Assembly: GCA_937876315.1 (NCBI GenBank)
Contig: CALEHQ010000019.1
Location: 44,103 to 108,102, forward strand
DNA length: 64,000 bases
From: an uncultured Actinomycetes bacterium
Lineage (GTDB): Bacteria; Actinomycetota; Acidimicrobiia; Acidimicrobiales; Acidimicrobilacustridaceae
Reading direction: 5' to 3'
The notes beneath the pieces were generated by a model that saw only the letters and a program-made list of their open reading frames with translations, was not told the origin of the DNA and ran no database searches. Below, piece by piece: positions 17,286 to 26,108 of this stretch. Position 1 is the first letter of the stretch. Every line of letters starts with the position of its first letter. The position numbers and the translations under genes are program-made.

Positions 17286-17630
17286 TCAGTCGCGCTTTTC
17301 CTTGATCTTGGCTGACTTTCCAACGCGATCGCGAAGGTAATAGAGCTTGGCTCGACGCACATCGCCGCGGGTCACGACTTCGATCTTGGAGACGATCGGG
17401 GAATGAACCGGGAAGGTTCGCTCGACGCCTACACCGAAACTGACCTTGCGGACGGTAAATGTTTCCTGAAGACCGCCACCCTGACGGCGGATGACAGCGC
17501 CCTGGAACAGCTGGACGCGCTGGCGATTGCCTTCAACAACTCGGACATGCACCTTGAGCGTGTCGCCGGGGGCGAACTCGGGCACGTCGTCACGGAGGCT
17601 TTGGGCGTCGATCAGATCGATGGCGTTCAT
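17286..17630 (-). CDS. rplS: 50S ribosomal protein L19
   Basis: L19 (114 aa) at the 30S-50S interface, with the expected [14 protein letters not shown] and [11 protein letters not shown] motifs and normal length. The start at 17630 matches the family N-terminus and follows AGGA at a normal distance. A GC-rich imperfect hairpin (17651-17669) lies in its 133-base leader after trmD and could regulate or stabilise the message. Confidence 0.97.
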   Translation of the reverse strand: MNAIDLIDAQSLRDDVPEFAPGDTLKVHVRVVEGNRQRVQLFQGAVIRRQGGGLQETFTVRKVSFGVGVERTFPVHSPIVSKIEVVTRGDVRRAKLYYLRDRVGKSAKIKEKRD

Positions 17631-17763
17631 TGAAATGTCCTGGCTGCAATGCCCGCCGGAAGGCGGGGCAAGAAACGAAATCGGGACCGGGAGCGGTTGC
17701 CCGAGGGAGTCGTCATCGTAGGCGGACCGGTCGCCCAACGGCAAAGCGCCAAAAGGCCTTCGC

Positions 17764-18489
17764 TCAATCGATGAAATCAGGGTCGGCCAAGAGGGCCTCG
17801 TCGGCGTCAGATAGCCCACCTCTGGCCTCGATCAGGTCGGGCCGTGAGGAAAGCGTCCGGCGCAGAGCCCGGGCTCGGCGCCAACGGGCGATTCGGCCGT
17901 GATCGCCAGACCTCAAGATCTCAGGCACGGCCATTCCCCGAAACTCGGCGGGCTTCGTGAACTGCGGATACTCCAGCAGGCCGTCGCTAAAGGACTCATC
18001 ACCCGCAGAGGCGGAATTACCCATCACGCCCGGCACGAGACGCCCTACGGCTTCTAGGACCACCATTGCGGCGACCTCACCGCCGCCGAGGACGAAGTCG
18101 CCGATTGAAAGTTCGCCGTCGCACAAATCGGTGCGGACTCGATCGTCGACACCTTCGTAACGACCGCACAACAGTGAGAATCCGCCGGACTCGGCGAGTT
18201 CCTGCGCCATCGCCTGATCGAGGCGGCGACCCCCGGGCCCAAGCAAGAAGAGCGGCCGAGGCGGATCAGCCGCTTCGACCGAGGCATAAATCGGTTCGGG
18301 ACGCAGAACCATCCCTGCTCCCCCACCAAACGGCGAATCGTCCACGGTGCGGTGCACATCGGTGGTGTGCTCGCGCAGATCGTGCACGCGCACATCGAGC
18401 AAACCCTTCGCCGAGGCACGACCCAGAAGGCTCTGTCCTGCGAACTCCGACACCATGTCGGGGAAGATCGTGAAGACGTCGATACGCAT
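17764..18489 (-). CDS. trmD: tRNA (guanine-37-N1)-methyltransferase
   Basis: TrmD (241 aa), a trefoil-knot SAM-dependent enzyme that methylates G37 of tRNAs to prevent frameshifting. Motifs include [12 protein letters not shown] at the start, the knot region [18 protein letters not shown], and [12 protein letters not shown]. It starts 5 bases after rimM in the usual rpsP-khpA-rimM-trmD-rplS order. Confidence 0.97.
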   Translation of the reverse strand: MRIDVFTIFPDMVSEFAGQSLLGRASAKGLLDVRVHDLREHTTDVHRTVDDSPFGGGAGMVLRPEPIYASVEAADPPRPLFLLGPGGRRLDQAMAQELAESGGFSLLCGRYEGVDDRVRTDLCDGELSIGDFVLGGGEVAAMVVLEAVGRLVPGVMGNSASAGDESFSDGLLEYPQFTKPAEFRGMAVPEILRSGDHGRIARWRRARALRRTLSSRPDLIEARGGLSDADEALLADPDFID

Positions 18490-18494
18490 AGCCG

Positions 18495-18974
18495 TTAGTC
18501 CTCGTCAAGAAGTTCGAATAAACCGTCAGGAACCTCGACGACCAATCGATTTTCTTCGTCACGACCTTCGAGGAAACGCAGTGGGACGAGAGCGCCACTG
18601 TCGAGCACAAGAAGATCGCTCGCAGGATTGTCCTGCACGGCAAGAACGGTGCCGCGTTCGGTGCCATCGGTTTCGACGACGGTTGAACCAATGAGTTCGT
18701 GAACCCAAAGAGCGTCCGGATCGTCGTCAAGCGGTTCTGCCGAAAGCACCAGTCCCGAAATTGCTTCAGCACCTTCACGGCCGTACACGCCCTCGAAGGT
18801 CACGATCCAGCGATGCTGGTGAGGACGCGAAGCCGTGATCACGAATTCGCGTTCACCGGCGAAGAGATGTGTACCCGGAGCGACGCGATGTGTTTCGGTG
18901 GTTGTCAGCGCGACGACGACGTCGCCGCGCACACCATGCGGTTTGTCGATGCGGCCGACCTCGAGGAGGTTCAC
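18495..18974 (-). CDS. rimM: 16S rRNA processing protein RimM
   Basis: A two-domain 30S assembly factor (159 aa from this start): an N-terminal RimM beta-barrel beginning LLEVGRIDKPHGVRG and a C-terminal PRC-barrel (LWVHELIGSTVV...LVPLRFL). It assists maturation of the 16S 3' domain by binding S19. The GTG at 18974 follows the khpA stop by 4 bases and matches family length. In-frame ATGs at 19004 and 19013 would overlap khpA and add a Ser-rich, unconserved tail. Confidence 0.93.
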   Translation of the reverse strand: MNLLEVGRIDKPHGVRGDVVVALTTTETHRVAPGTHLFAGEREFVITASRPHQHRWIVTFEGVYGREGAEAISGLVLSAEPLDDDPDALWVHELIGSTVVETDGTERGTVLAVQDNPASDLLVLDSGALVPLRFLEGRDEENRLVVEVPDGLFELLDED

Positions 18975-18978
18975 CGAA

Positions 18979-19266
18979 TCAGTCGAGGAACTCGACCTCG
19001 ACATCGCCACCATCGCGAGCGGCGGCGGCGCGCACGACGGTGCGGATCGACTGCGCTACACGACCGCGCTTGCCGATGACGCGACCCATGTCGCCAGGAC
19101 CAACATGCACATTGAGGACAGCCTTGCGACCGCGATCGTCAAGTTCGATCTCGACGGCCGCCGGATCCTCGACCAATTGCTGAACGACGTAGGTCAACAC
19201 GGCCTTTGCCGTGGTGAAGTCGGGAGTTGCTTCCGACGCGTCGACGGTGTCAGCGGCGTCGCTCAC
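18979..19266 (-). CDS. khpA: KH-domain RNA-binding protein KhpA
   Basis: A 95-residue single KH-domain protein with the GxxG loop in [12 protein letters not shown]. It is encoded between rpsP and rimM as in most Gram-positive bacteria, where KhpA pairs with KhpB/EloR to bind RNA and affects cell elongation. The GTG start shares GTGA with the rpsP stop, which selects this start over an upstream codon inside rpsP. Confidence 0.94.
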   Translation of the reverse strand: MSDAADTVDASEATPDFTTAKAVLTYVVQQLVEDPAAVEIELDDRGRKAVLNVHVGPGDMGRVIGKRGRVAQSIRTVVRAAAARDGGDVEVEFLD

Positions 19267-19526
19267 GATGCTGCGCCGGTGAACTGCTCCCAAGCGCCAG
19301 AGATCTTCAGAAGCTTCTCGACAACCTCAGTGGGCTGTGCGCCCTTTTGAAGCCATGCGACAGCTTTGTCGTTATCGATGGTGATCTCGGAGGGCTCGGT
19401 TCGCGGGTTGTAATGACCCACGATTTCGATGAACCGGCCGTTGCGCGGCGAGCGCGAATCGGCGGCAACGACGCGATACGTCGGCTGCTTGGTCTTTCCC
19501 ATCCGCATGAGGCGGAGCTTCACCAC
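19263..19526 (-). CDS. rpsP: 30S ribosomal protein S16
   Basis: S16 (87 aa), needed for 30S assembly. It begins [19 protein letters not shown] and contains [12 protein letters not shown], both family signatures. The start is a GTG (a second GTG follows immediately) behind a purine-rich AGAAGAGAGAAA. It leads the khpA-rimM-trmD-rplS cluster, about 120 bases after ffh. Confidence 0.97.
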   Translation of the reverse strand: MVKLRLMRMGKTKQPTYRVVAADSRSPRNGRFIEIVGHYNPRTEPSEITIDNDKAVAWLQKGAQPTEVVEKLLKISGAWEQFTGAAS

Positions 19527-19617
19527 GAGGTTTCTCTCTTCTGCTGGTCGTGCAAGAACGGACTACGAACGTTATCGGCCGAACCAATCGGGACGGCTGA
19601 GCGGCCTTCAATCGTGA

Positions 19618-19636
19618 CCCGCGACGGAGCCGCGGG
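19618..19636 (-). terminator. GC hairpin after ffh
   Basis: CCCGCG/CGCGGG inverted repeat with a 7-base loop, 13 bases beyond the ffh stop in the ffh-rpsP gap. There is no T-run, so it is at most a weak intrinsic terminator. Confidence 0.35.
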
Positions 19637-19648
19637 CAAGTTCAGAAC

Positions 19649-21151
19649 TCAGCCGAGGCCGAGCGGGTCGCTATTGGGCCCTCCGGGAAGGCCCGGAAGG
19701 CGGAGTCCGCCGCCGGGTCGACCGCCACCAAGGTCGGCCTCAAAATCGGGCAATCTCAAGGGCGCCTTGCCTTTCGGGGCCACGCGCCCGCCGCCGGAGG
19801 TGCGGCCGCCGGGACCCTTGGACTTACCCTTGGCCGCTTTACGTCGGGACTTGTTCAGACGCTTGGTTCCGGCCCCGCCCATGCGCTTCATCATCTTGGA
19901 CATCTCTTTGAACTGCTTGATGAGCTCTCCGACCCGAGCTGCTTCGGTGCCAGAACCGTTTGCGATTCGCACCCGACGCGACTGATCGATGAGGTCGGGA
20001 TCAACTCGTTCCGCCGGCGTCATCGATCGAATGATGGCCTCGACACGCGCGATTTCGCGGTCGTCGATCTGCGCGTTCTTCACCTCTTTGGGAATGCCCG
20101 GCATCATGCCGAGGACACCCGAGAGAGGGCCCATTTTCTTCAGCTGCTGCATTTGGTCGAGGAAATCTTCGAGCGTGAACTGCCCTTCGAGAAGTCGAGT
20201 GGCAGCTTCTTCGGCCTGATCTTTCTCAAAGACCTCTTCGGCCTTCTCGATGAGCGTGAGCATGTCGCCCATGCCGAGGATCCGGCCGGCAAGACGATCT
20301 GGATGGAAGAGATCGAAGTCGCGAAGTTTTTCACCGGTCGACGCAAACGCAATCGGACGACCCACGACTTCCTTGACACTGAGCGCAGCACCGCCGCGAG
20401 CATCGCCATCGAGTTTGGTCAGGATGACGCCGTCGAGTTCGAGAGTCGCGTGAAATGCCTCGGCGGTATTGACTGCGTCCTGACCAGTCATCGCGTCGAT
20501 AACAAGGAACGTGTAATCGGGATCAACAGCTTCGGAGATCCGACGGACCTCATCCATTAGTTCGGCATCAATCGCAAGACGACCCGCAGTATCGACAATG
20601 ACAATGTCGCGGCCGGTTTTGCGCGCTTCAAGCAATGCGCTCTTCGCGACCTGAACAGGATCGGAATCTTCGGAAAAGACCGGTACTTCGATCTGACGAC
20701 CCAGTGTGCGCAACTGCTCAACAGCGGCGGGCCGCTGAAGATCAGCACCAACCAGAAGTGGATGACGACCTTGGCTCTTGAACCAGCGAGCCAGTTTCGC
20801 TGAGTTGGTTGTCTTACCCGAACCCTGCAAACCAGCCATAAGGACAACAGTCGGCGGCTTTGCGTTATACGTAATACGAATGGTTTCGCCACCGAGCGTT
20901 GCGGTGAGTTCGTCATTAACAATCTTGACCATTTGTTGGCCAGGATTCAGCGCTTTGGAAACCTCTTCGCCAACGGCGCGATCTCGGACCCGTGCACAGA
21001 AGTTTTTGACAACGGTGAAGTTGACGTCGGCCTCGAGTAGCGCGAGACGAATCTCTCGCAGTGCGTCATCAACATCGGCTTCGGAAAGCTTTCCTTTGCC
21101 CTTGAGTTTTCCAAGGACAGACTCAAACCGATCTGAAAGTGATTCAAACAT
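19649..21151 (-). CDS. ffh: Signal recognition particle GTPase Ffh (SRP54)
   Basis: The SRP protein (500 aa) that binds signal peptides and 4.5S/SRP RNA and delivers ribosomes to FtsY. It has the N domain, G domain (GLQGSGKTTNSAKLA, DTAGRL, TKLDGDARGG) and methionine-rich M domain (MSKMMKRMGG). A roughly 60-residue Gly/Pro/Arg/Lys-rich C-terminal tail is longer than in enterics but common in actinobacteria. Its ATG overlaps the stop of a 22-codon ORF as TGATG. GAGG about ten bases upstream lies inside that small ORF. Confidence 0.97.
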   Translation of the reverse strand: MFESLSDRFESVLGKLKGKGKLSEADVDDALREIRLALLEADVNFTVVKNFCARVRDRAVGEEVSKALNPGQQMVKIVNDELTATLGGETIRITYNAKPPTVVLMAGLQGSGKTTNSAKLARWFKSQGRHPLLVGADLQRPAAVEQLRTLGRQIEVPVFSEDSDPVQVAKSALLEARKTGRDIVIVDTAGRLAIDAELMDEVRRISEAVDPDYTFLVIDAMTGQDAVNTAEAFHATLELDGVILTKLDGDARGGAALSVKEVVGRPIAFASTGEKLRDFDLFHPDRLAGRILGMGDMLTLIEKAEEVFEKDQAEEAATRLLEGQFTLEDFLDQMQQLKKMGPLSGVLGMMPGIPKEVKNAQIDDREIARVEAIIRSMTPAERVDPDLIDQSRRVRIANGSGTEAARVGELIKQFKEMSKMMKRMGGAGTKRLNKSRRKAAKGKSKGPGGRTSGGGRVAPKGKAPLRLPDFEADLGGGRPGGGLRLPGLPGGPNSDPLGLG

Positions 21152-21219
21152 CAGGCCGCGACCTCAACAGTTCCGTCGTCACCAGCAAGAACATTGTCGT
21201 GATAGGTGAGTTTCTTCAT
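21151..21219 (-). CDS. Micro-ORF (22 aa) coupling ftsY and ffh
   Basis: A 22-codon ORF exactly fills the gap between the two SRP GTPase genes. Its ATG overlaps the ftsY stop as ATGA (21216-21219) and its TGA overlaps the ffh ATG as TGATG (21149-21153). GGAGG lies ten bases before its ATG. The peptide is MKKLTYHDNVL followed by AGDDGTVEVAA: a basic start, an acidic middle, no transmembrane segment and no motif I recognise. The double overlap argues it is translated, at least to carry ribosomes from ftsY to ffh. A function for the peptide itself is unproven. Confidence 0.6.
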   Translation of the reverse strand: MKKLTYHDNVLAGDDGTVEVAA

Positions 21220-22415
21220 GCGAACAGTGCCTCCACAAATTCGGCAGCATCGAATGGAACAAGATCTTCTGCACCTTCACCGAGGCCAACCAACTTCACC
21301 GGAATACCCAGTTGATCGTGAATAGCAATCACGATGCCACCTTTGGCGGATCCATCGAGTTTCGTGAGCACAACACCTGTGAGTTCCACAGCCTCGGTGA
21401 ACTGCTTGGCTTGCACCAAACCGTTCTGACCCGTGGTTGCATCAATGACAAGGAGGACTTCTGTGACTGTTCCGGCGCCCTTGTCGGCGACTCGTCGAAC
21501 CTTGCTGAGTTCCTCCATGAGGTTCACCTTGTTATGCAAGCGACCGGCGGTATCAGCAAGAACAAGATCAATGTTTCGGGCGTTTGCGGCTTCGACACCG
21601 TCGAAGATCACCGCGCTTGGATCCCCGCCTTCACTGCCTCGGACGAGTTCCGCGCCAGCACGATCGGCCCACATTCCAAGCTGCTCAGCAGCCGCAGCGC
21701 GGAACGTATCGCCCGCAGCCATAAGAACAGTGCGCCCTTCGCGGACCTCGCGCACACCCAACTTTCCGATGGTCGTCGTCTTTCCAACACCGTTCACGCC
21801 AACAAAGAGCCATACCGTTGGCCCAGACTCGCTCGACTGAGTGAGTTCACGATCGAATCCGCTCAGGCGATCGGTCATCTCTGACTTCAATGCACCAAGC
21901 AGTTCTTCGCCGTTAGAAAGTCCGTCGGCTTTGACTCGCGCCCGCAGATGATCGAGAAGATCTTGAGTTGAGGCAACGCCGACGTCGGCAAGGATGAGCG
22001 CTTCTTCTAGTTCGTCCCAAGTCTCAGCATCGATCTTTGAACGACCAGCAATCGAACCCATCGCGCCCGATAACGCGGCACGAGCCTTCCCCAACCGGTC
22101 GCGAAAGCGCGGTCGTTCGGCGCTGACTTCCGCTTCGTCAACCTCACTACCCTCTGGCGTGATCGTCTCAACGCCAACAACTTCAGCGCCAGGCTCCTCC
22201 GTCGGAATGGTCGTCTCAAGATCAGCAGCAACTTCGGCTTCAACCAGCGCGGCGTGAGCCGCTTCTTCAGCAGGCACGACGCGTTCGTCGACCAGAGCGC
22301 GTCGCTTCGACGGCGGCTCGATCGACCCACGCCGATTCCGAGAAGCAATGAATCCGAACCCGATTATCAGACCAAGAAGGACGACGACGGCAACGATGAT
22401 GAGGATCTCAGGCAT
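21216..22415 (-). CDS. ftsY: Signal recognition particle receptor FtsY
   Basis: SRP receptor GTPase (399 aa). It has an N-terminal transmembrane helix (residues 4-24, ILIIVAVVVLLGLIIGFGF), an acidic A-region to about 100, then the NG domain with GVNGVGKTTTIGKLG, DTAGRLHNK and TKLDGSAKGG. The membrane anchor replaces the amphipathic tether of E. coli FtsY and is usual in actinobacteria. TAGGCT lies 9 bases before the ATG, suggesting a leaderless or near-leaderless transcript that continues through the micro-ORF into ffh. Confidence 0.97.
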   Translation of the reverse strand: MPEILIIVAVVVLLGLIIGFGFIASRNRRGSIEPPSKRRALVDERVVPAEEAAHAALVEAEVAADLETTIPTEEPGAEVVGVETITPEGSEVDEAEVSAERPRFRDRLGKARAALSGAMGSIAGRSKIDAETWDELEEALILADVGVASTQDLLDHLRARVKADGLSNGEELLGALKSEMTDRLSGFDRELTQSSESGPTVWLFVGVNGVGKTTTIGKLGVREVREGRTVLMAAGDTFRAAAAEQLGMWADRAGAELVRGSEGGDPSAVIFDGVEAANARNIDLVLADTAGRLHNKVNLMEELSKVRRVADKGAGTVTEVLLVIDATTGQNGLVQAKQFTEAVELTGVVLTKLDGSAKGGIVIAIHDQLGIPVKLVGLGEGAEDLVPFDAAEFVEALFA

Positions 22416-22424
22416 GAAGAAATG

Positions 22425-22430
22425 AGCCTA
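22425..22430 (-). promoter_or_regulatory. -10 element (TAGGCT) before ftsY
   Basis: Minus-strand TAGGCT ends 9 bases before the ftsY ATG, the longest spacing in the leaderless-type set in this window. The transcript may carry a 1-3 base leader. Confidence 0.4.
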
Positions 22431-22506
22431 GTGGGCGACCCTTCGGACTCATCCGGGCGAGGTCGCTCAGACCCCCATTCGAACCCTTCACTCGGGGCCC
22501 AAACGC

Positions 22507-22538
22507 GTCAGTGGCCGCCCTCGCGGGCGACCACTGAC
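22507..22538 (-). terminator. Hairpin terminator after htrA-like gene
   Basis: GTCAGTGG/CCACTGAC, one mismatch, then CGCCC/GGGCG around a TCGC loop: 13 paired bases, 25 bases after the protease stop. On the minus strand only a short GTTT follows, so termination may be partial. Confidence 0.55.
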
Positions 22539-22562
22539 AACGACCTACAAGGAAGGACTGCG

Positions 22563-23816
22563 TTACTTCAACGTGCCGAGGGTGACCTCGACCTCAAGAA
22601 TTTGGCTGTCTCGGTTGACTTCAACGACAACCTTGTCGCCAGGGCTGTACCCACTTGCCATTCCCCGAAGTTCATCAAAGCTGCGAACCGGAACGCCGTC
22701 GACCGCAACGATGAGGTCTCCGGACTTAATGCCGGCCTTCTCAGCGGCGCCGCCATTCGTGACGCTCTGGACATAGGCGCCAGCGCTACCTGAGGGGGTC
22801 GTGCTTGGGCCACTCAGACCGAGTCCGGCTCGAGCAACGGTTTTGCCATCAACAAGCTGGTCGGCAACTCGCTTGGCCGTCGAGATCGGGATAGCGAAAC
22901 CAATACCGGTGTTTTCGCCGGTCTCGCTGTAGATCGATGAGTTAATGCCCATGATCTCGCCATTTCGATTGGCCAAAGCGCCACCGGAGTTGCCCGGATT
23001 GATGGAGGCATCGGTCTGAATCATGTTGATCACGACGCTCTTCTCGTTCGGCACCGGACGATTCACCGCAGAGACGATGCCGGCGGTCACTGTTTGCTCA
23101 AGTCCGTAGGGACTCCCGACAGCAACGGCGATCTGCCCGACATTTGGCTTCACTGTTGCCAGCTTTGCTGCGGGAGCAGCAAGTCCAGCAGCGCGAACAA
23201 CGGCGATGTCTGTTCCTGTATCGGCACCAAGTACCTGTCCCGTTACTGCAGTGCCTTGCGAATCGCGAACGGTCACCGTGCTCGCGTTGCCAACAACGTG
23301 AGCATTGGTGATGAAGAGATCAGTGTCGTAGGCAACACCAGATCCGACGCCGTCGGTGGTTTCAATCTGCACCACCGATGGGCTCACTGTTGCCGCGACG
23401 TAGGCAATCGGCTCGGAGCCCGGATCAATCGTGACTGCCGTTGTCGTGACCTGACCGCTGCCTGCTGAACTGCGAATAACGGTGGTGGTGTTGTCATCGA
23501 CAAGCGATCGAAGGCCGAAGCCAAGGCCGAACAGACCCACGACAACGACGCTGGCCACAACTACGCGAAGGAACGAATTCGAACGACGGGGCCCAGACGG
23601 TGTTGCGGCACGCTCTGGCGGCGGAGTCGGCGCTCCACCCCATGGAGCCGGCGTTGAAACGGGAGGCACGGGAGGTGCCGGTGGTGCTGGTGGTGCTGGC
23701 ACGCCGGGGCCACCGCTCCCCCACGCTGGGGGCACCGGGGGTTCCCAACTGCCAGCAGGCGTCGGCGGGGTTGGGGGCTGAGGTGGCATTGCGGGGGGCT
23801 GGTTATCCCAGGTCAT
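22563..23816 (-). CDS. HtrA/PepD-like membrane serine protease with PDZ domain
   Basis: A 417-residue protein with four regions: a Pro-rich cytoplasmic N-terminus (1-80), one transmembrane helix (about 83-103), a trypsin-like domain and a C-terminal PDZ domain (about 325-417). The catalytic triad is His173 (TNAHVVG), Asp203 (TDIAVV) and Ser277 (NPGNSGGAL). It degrades or refolds damaged extracytoplasmic proteins. It lies downstream of a response regulator and histidine kinase on the same strand, the order of mprA-mprB-pepD in mycobacteria. GCAGGAGCC provides the ribosome site. Confidence 0.93.
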   Translation of the reverse strand: MTWDNQPPAMPPQPPTPPTPAGSWEPPVPPAWGSGGPGVPAPPAPPAPPVPPVSTPAPWGGAPTPPPERAATPSGPRRSNSFLRVVVASVVVVGLFGLGFGLRSLVDDNTTTVIRSSAGSGQVTTTAVTIDPGSEPIAYVAATVSPSVVQIETTDGVGSGVAYDTDLFITNAHVVGNASTVTVRDSQGTAVTGQVLGADTGTDIAVVRAAGLAAPAAKLATVKPNVGQIAVAVGSPYGLEQTVTAGIVSAVNRPVPNEKSVVINMIQTDASINPGNSGGALANRNGEIMGINSSIYSETGENTGIGFAIPISTAKRVADQLVDGKTVARAGLGLSGPSTTPSGSAGAYVQSVTNGGAAEKAGIKSGDLIVAVDGVPVRSFDELRGMASGYSPGDKVVVEVNRDSQILEVEVTLGTLK

Positions 23817-23946
23817 TTCGAATCGGCTCCTGCAACAGTTTCGGATCGAATGGTACGGACACTTTGAGGTGAACGTGACTGCAACGTACTGAGAGGCAGC
23901 GAAAGCCCAACGAAAGTCGAGACATCTTCGGCGAGAGACAAAATGT

Positions 23947-25251
23947 CTAGGCCATCGCTATCGGGGGCGGCGGGAGAGGCGACTGTGGTTCTGCCGGGGC
24001 TAACGCCGGTAGCCACAAAGCAAAGGCTGACCCGCGATCTAGCTGCGACACCAACTTCACTTCGCCACCATGGGCCTCAGCGATCTGCCGGACGATGGTG
24101 AGGCCAAGCCCACTTCGTCCCTGTTCGCGACCTGCCCTGGGGTCGCCACGCCAGAACCGCTGGAAAACCCGATCTCGGTCAGACGGATCAATGCCCGGAC
24201 CTTGGTCCTCGACCGCCATCCAAACCCACGGGCCATCGAGTCCACCTCGAAGTCGAACCGTGCTGCCTTCAGGCGAATAGCGAATGGCATTGGCCAAGAG
24301 ATTCCCGAGCGCTTGGCGAAGCGCCAAACGATCCCCGATAACCCAAAGCCCAGAGTCAGCGTGATGTACGAGATGAACGCCAGCAGCAACTGCAGGAACG
24401 TTGAACTCTTCGGCGGCTTCATCGATCAGTTGCGCAACATCGACTGGATCGCGCTCGAGAGACAGCGTTCCTTTACGCGCATAGACGAGTAGATCGTCGA
24501 CAAGTCGAGCCATGCGCTCTGAGGAACGTTCAACAACTTCCGCCGTGTGGCGGAGGTCATCCGCACTCGCGTCAGGATCAGAAAGTGTGACTTCAAGGTT
24601 GGTGCGAATCACCGCAAGTGGATTGCGAAGCTCGTGGCTCGCCTGGTGAATGAATTGACGTTGGCCTTCGAACGCTTCGTCGAGGCGACCAAGCATGTCG
24701 TCGAAGGTATCGGCGAGTTGACGCAATTCATCGTTCGGTCCGCCCAGATCAATGCGCTGTTTGAGATCACTTGCTTGAATTTCACGCACCGAATTTGAGA
24801 TCTCGCCAAGCGGACGGAGCATGCGGCCACTCACGATCCAGCCGACCACCAGACTCGTAAAGAACAACGCCAGCAACGACCAAAACGAGTACACCCGTAA
24901 CGCGTCAAGAGCCCGTTCGTTCACTGACCGCTGAACTAATTGTGCCTGATCGGGCTGAATGAATGTGATGCCCCCAACCTGGAATGCAGTTGCTGAGATC
25001 TTCTGATTATTCAGCGAATTATGGAGACCTAGATAGATGCCACCAACAACAAGTGCAGCAAGACCAAAAACGAGGATCGACCACACCGCCGTCAGACGAA
25101 AGCGAATTGAGCCCATCCATGCAGGCAAACGCTTCGAGGCCCGATAACTCCGCGAATGAAATCGCGTGCGCACAGCGCTATTTGAGCGCGTTGGTTCCAC
25201 AGCCAAGTCCGGCTGATCCTGGTCTGCCCCGGAAAGGTGCGGATCAATCAT
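23947..25251 (-). CDS. Sensor histidine kinase (MprB-like)
   Basis: A 434-residue kinase with a 50-residue cytoplasmic N-terminus, TM1 (about 52-75), a short extracytoplasmic loop of about 45 residues and TM2 (about 121-141). HAMP (142-192) follows, then the phospho-acceptor His206 in SHELRNP and a HATPase_c domain with NLLANAIRYSPEG, DQGPGI and GRSGLGLTIV. The sensor loop is small, so signals may be membrane- or chaperone-derived. The ATG overlaps the response regulator stop as ATGA. Confidence 0.93.
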   Translation of the reverse strand: MIDPHLSGADQDQPDLAVEPTRSNSAVRTRFHSRSYRASKRLPAWMGSIRFRLTAVWSILVFGLAALVVGGIYLGLHNSLNNQKISATAFQVGGITFIQPDQAQLVQRSVNERALDALRVYSFWSLLALFFTSLVVGWIVSGRMLRPLGEISNSVREIQASDLKQRIDLGGPNDELRQLADTFDDMLGRLDEAFEGQRQFIHQASHELRNPLAVIRTNLEVTLSDPDASADDLRHTAEVVERSSERMARLVDDLLVYARKGTLSLERDPVDVAQLIDEAAEEFNVPAVAAGVHLVHHADSGLWVIGDRLALRQALGNLLANAIRYSPEGSTVRLRGGLDGPWVWMAVEDQGPGIDPSDRDRVFQRFWRGDPRAGREQGRSGLGLTIVRQIAEAHGGEVKLVSQLDRGSAFALWLPALAPAEPQSPLPPPPIAMA

Positions 25252-25922
25252 GGATCGAGCAATCGGTATCCGGAACCGATGACGGTTTCGATGAGTGGCG
25301 TTTCGTCGTCAATAGAGACCTTGCGGCGAAGTGTGCCAACCGTTACGCGAACTGTGTTGGTGAAAGGATCGGCATGTTCATCCCATACGTGTTCAAGCAA
25401 TGTCTCCTGCGATATGACTTCACCTGCGTGCAACATGAAATAGCGCAGGAGTGCAAACTCTTTGGCGGTGAGATCGAGTCGACGCGATCCGCGCTTTGCC
25501 TCGTGTCGCGCGTCGTCGACTTCGAGTTCGCCAACCACCGTGACTGATGAAACGGCTCGAGAATCGCGACGCAGCAATGAACGCACCCGAGCCAAGAGTT
25601 CTGGAAATGCGAATGGCTTCACGAGATAGTCATCGGCGCCATCGTCGAGGCCGGCAACACGATCCTCGAGTCCGTCACGAGCGGTGAGCATCAGAATTCG
25701 GGGCTGAGGATCGGCTTCAGCCCGCACCCGCCGGCACACCTCACGACCATCGATACCGGGCATGGTGATATCAAGGCACAGCAGGTCATAGGTAGTGACC
25801 ATGACCTTGTTGAGCGCATCGGCACCATCGTGAGAAACGTCGACCGCGTACCCCTCGCGACGCAAACCCCTCGCCACGGCTTCGGCCAAATCGACTTCAT
25901 CATCAACGACAAGGACTCGCAC
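25248..25922 (-). CDS. OmpR-family response regulator (MprA-like)
   Basis: A 224-residue regulator with a receiver domain (VLVVDDE, phospho-acceptor Asp51 in LCLDIT, Lys in YLVKPF) and a winged-helix DNA-binding domain ending GSGYRLLDP. I chose the GTG at 25922 because it gives the standard N-terminus and because TACCGT lies 7 bases upstream; longer in-frame starts add unconserved residues. It heads a unit with the kinase and probably the HtrA-like protease, and is divergent from the MoxR operon across a 186-base region that may hold its binding sites. Confidence 0.93.
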   Translation of the reverse strand: MRVLVVDDEVDLAEAVARGLRREGYAVDVSHDGADALNKVMVTTYDLLCLDITMPGIDGREVCRRVRAEADPQPRILMLTARDGLEDRVAGLDDGADDYLVKPFAFPELLARVRSLLRRDSRAVSSVTVVGELEVDDARHEAKRGSRRLDLTAKEFALLRYFMLHAGEVISQETLLEHVWDEHADPFTNTVRVTVGTLRRKVSIDDETPLIETVIGSGYRLLDP

Positions 25923-25929
25923 GGAGTTG

Positions 25930-25935
25930 ACGGTA
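25930..25935 (-). promoter_or_regulatory. -10 element (TACCGT) for leaderless response regulator mRNA
   Basis: Minus-strand TACCGT ends 7 bases before the GTG at 25922 and helps decide that start. Confidence 0.5.
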
Positions 25936-26108
25936 CCGCCCCAGACTCCTCTCCCCATTGCACTCCCCACCGAAAACCGGAAGAGCACTGCCAACGACAA
26001 AAATCGTTCCCGGCTTTATGGTGGTCTTCGGTCCGATGTGGTCCCCTTCTCTCCATGACCGCGACCCATAACCTCCCAACCTCCCCGCGTCCCCTCCAGG
26101 AGCCCCTG

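Noticed and set aside
22470..22500. tRNA T-loop-like GGGTTCGAAT on the minus strand
   Set aside because: The flanking bases do not form a T-stem, and no acceptor or anticodon arm is present.
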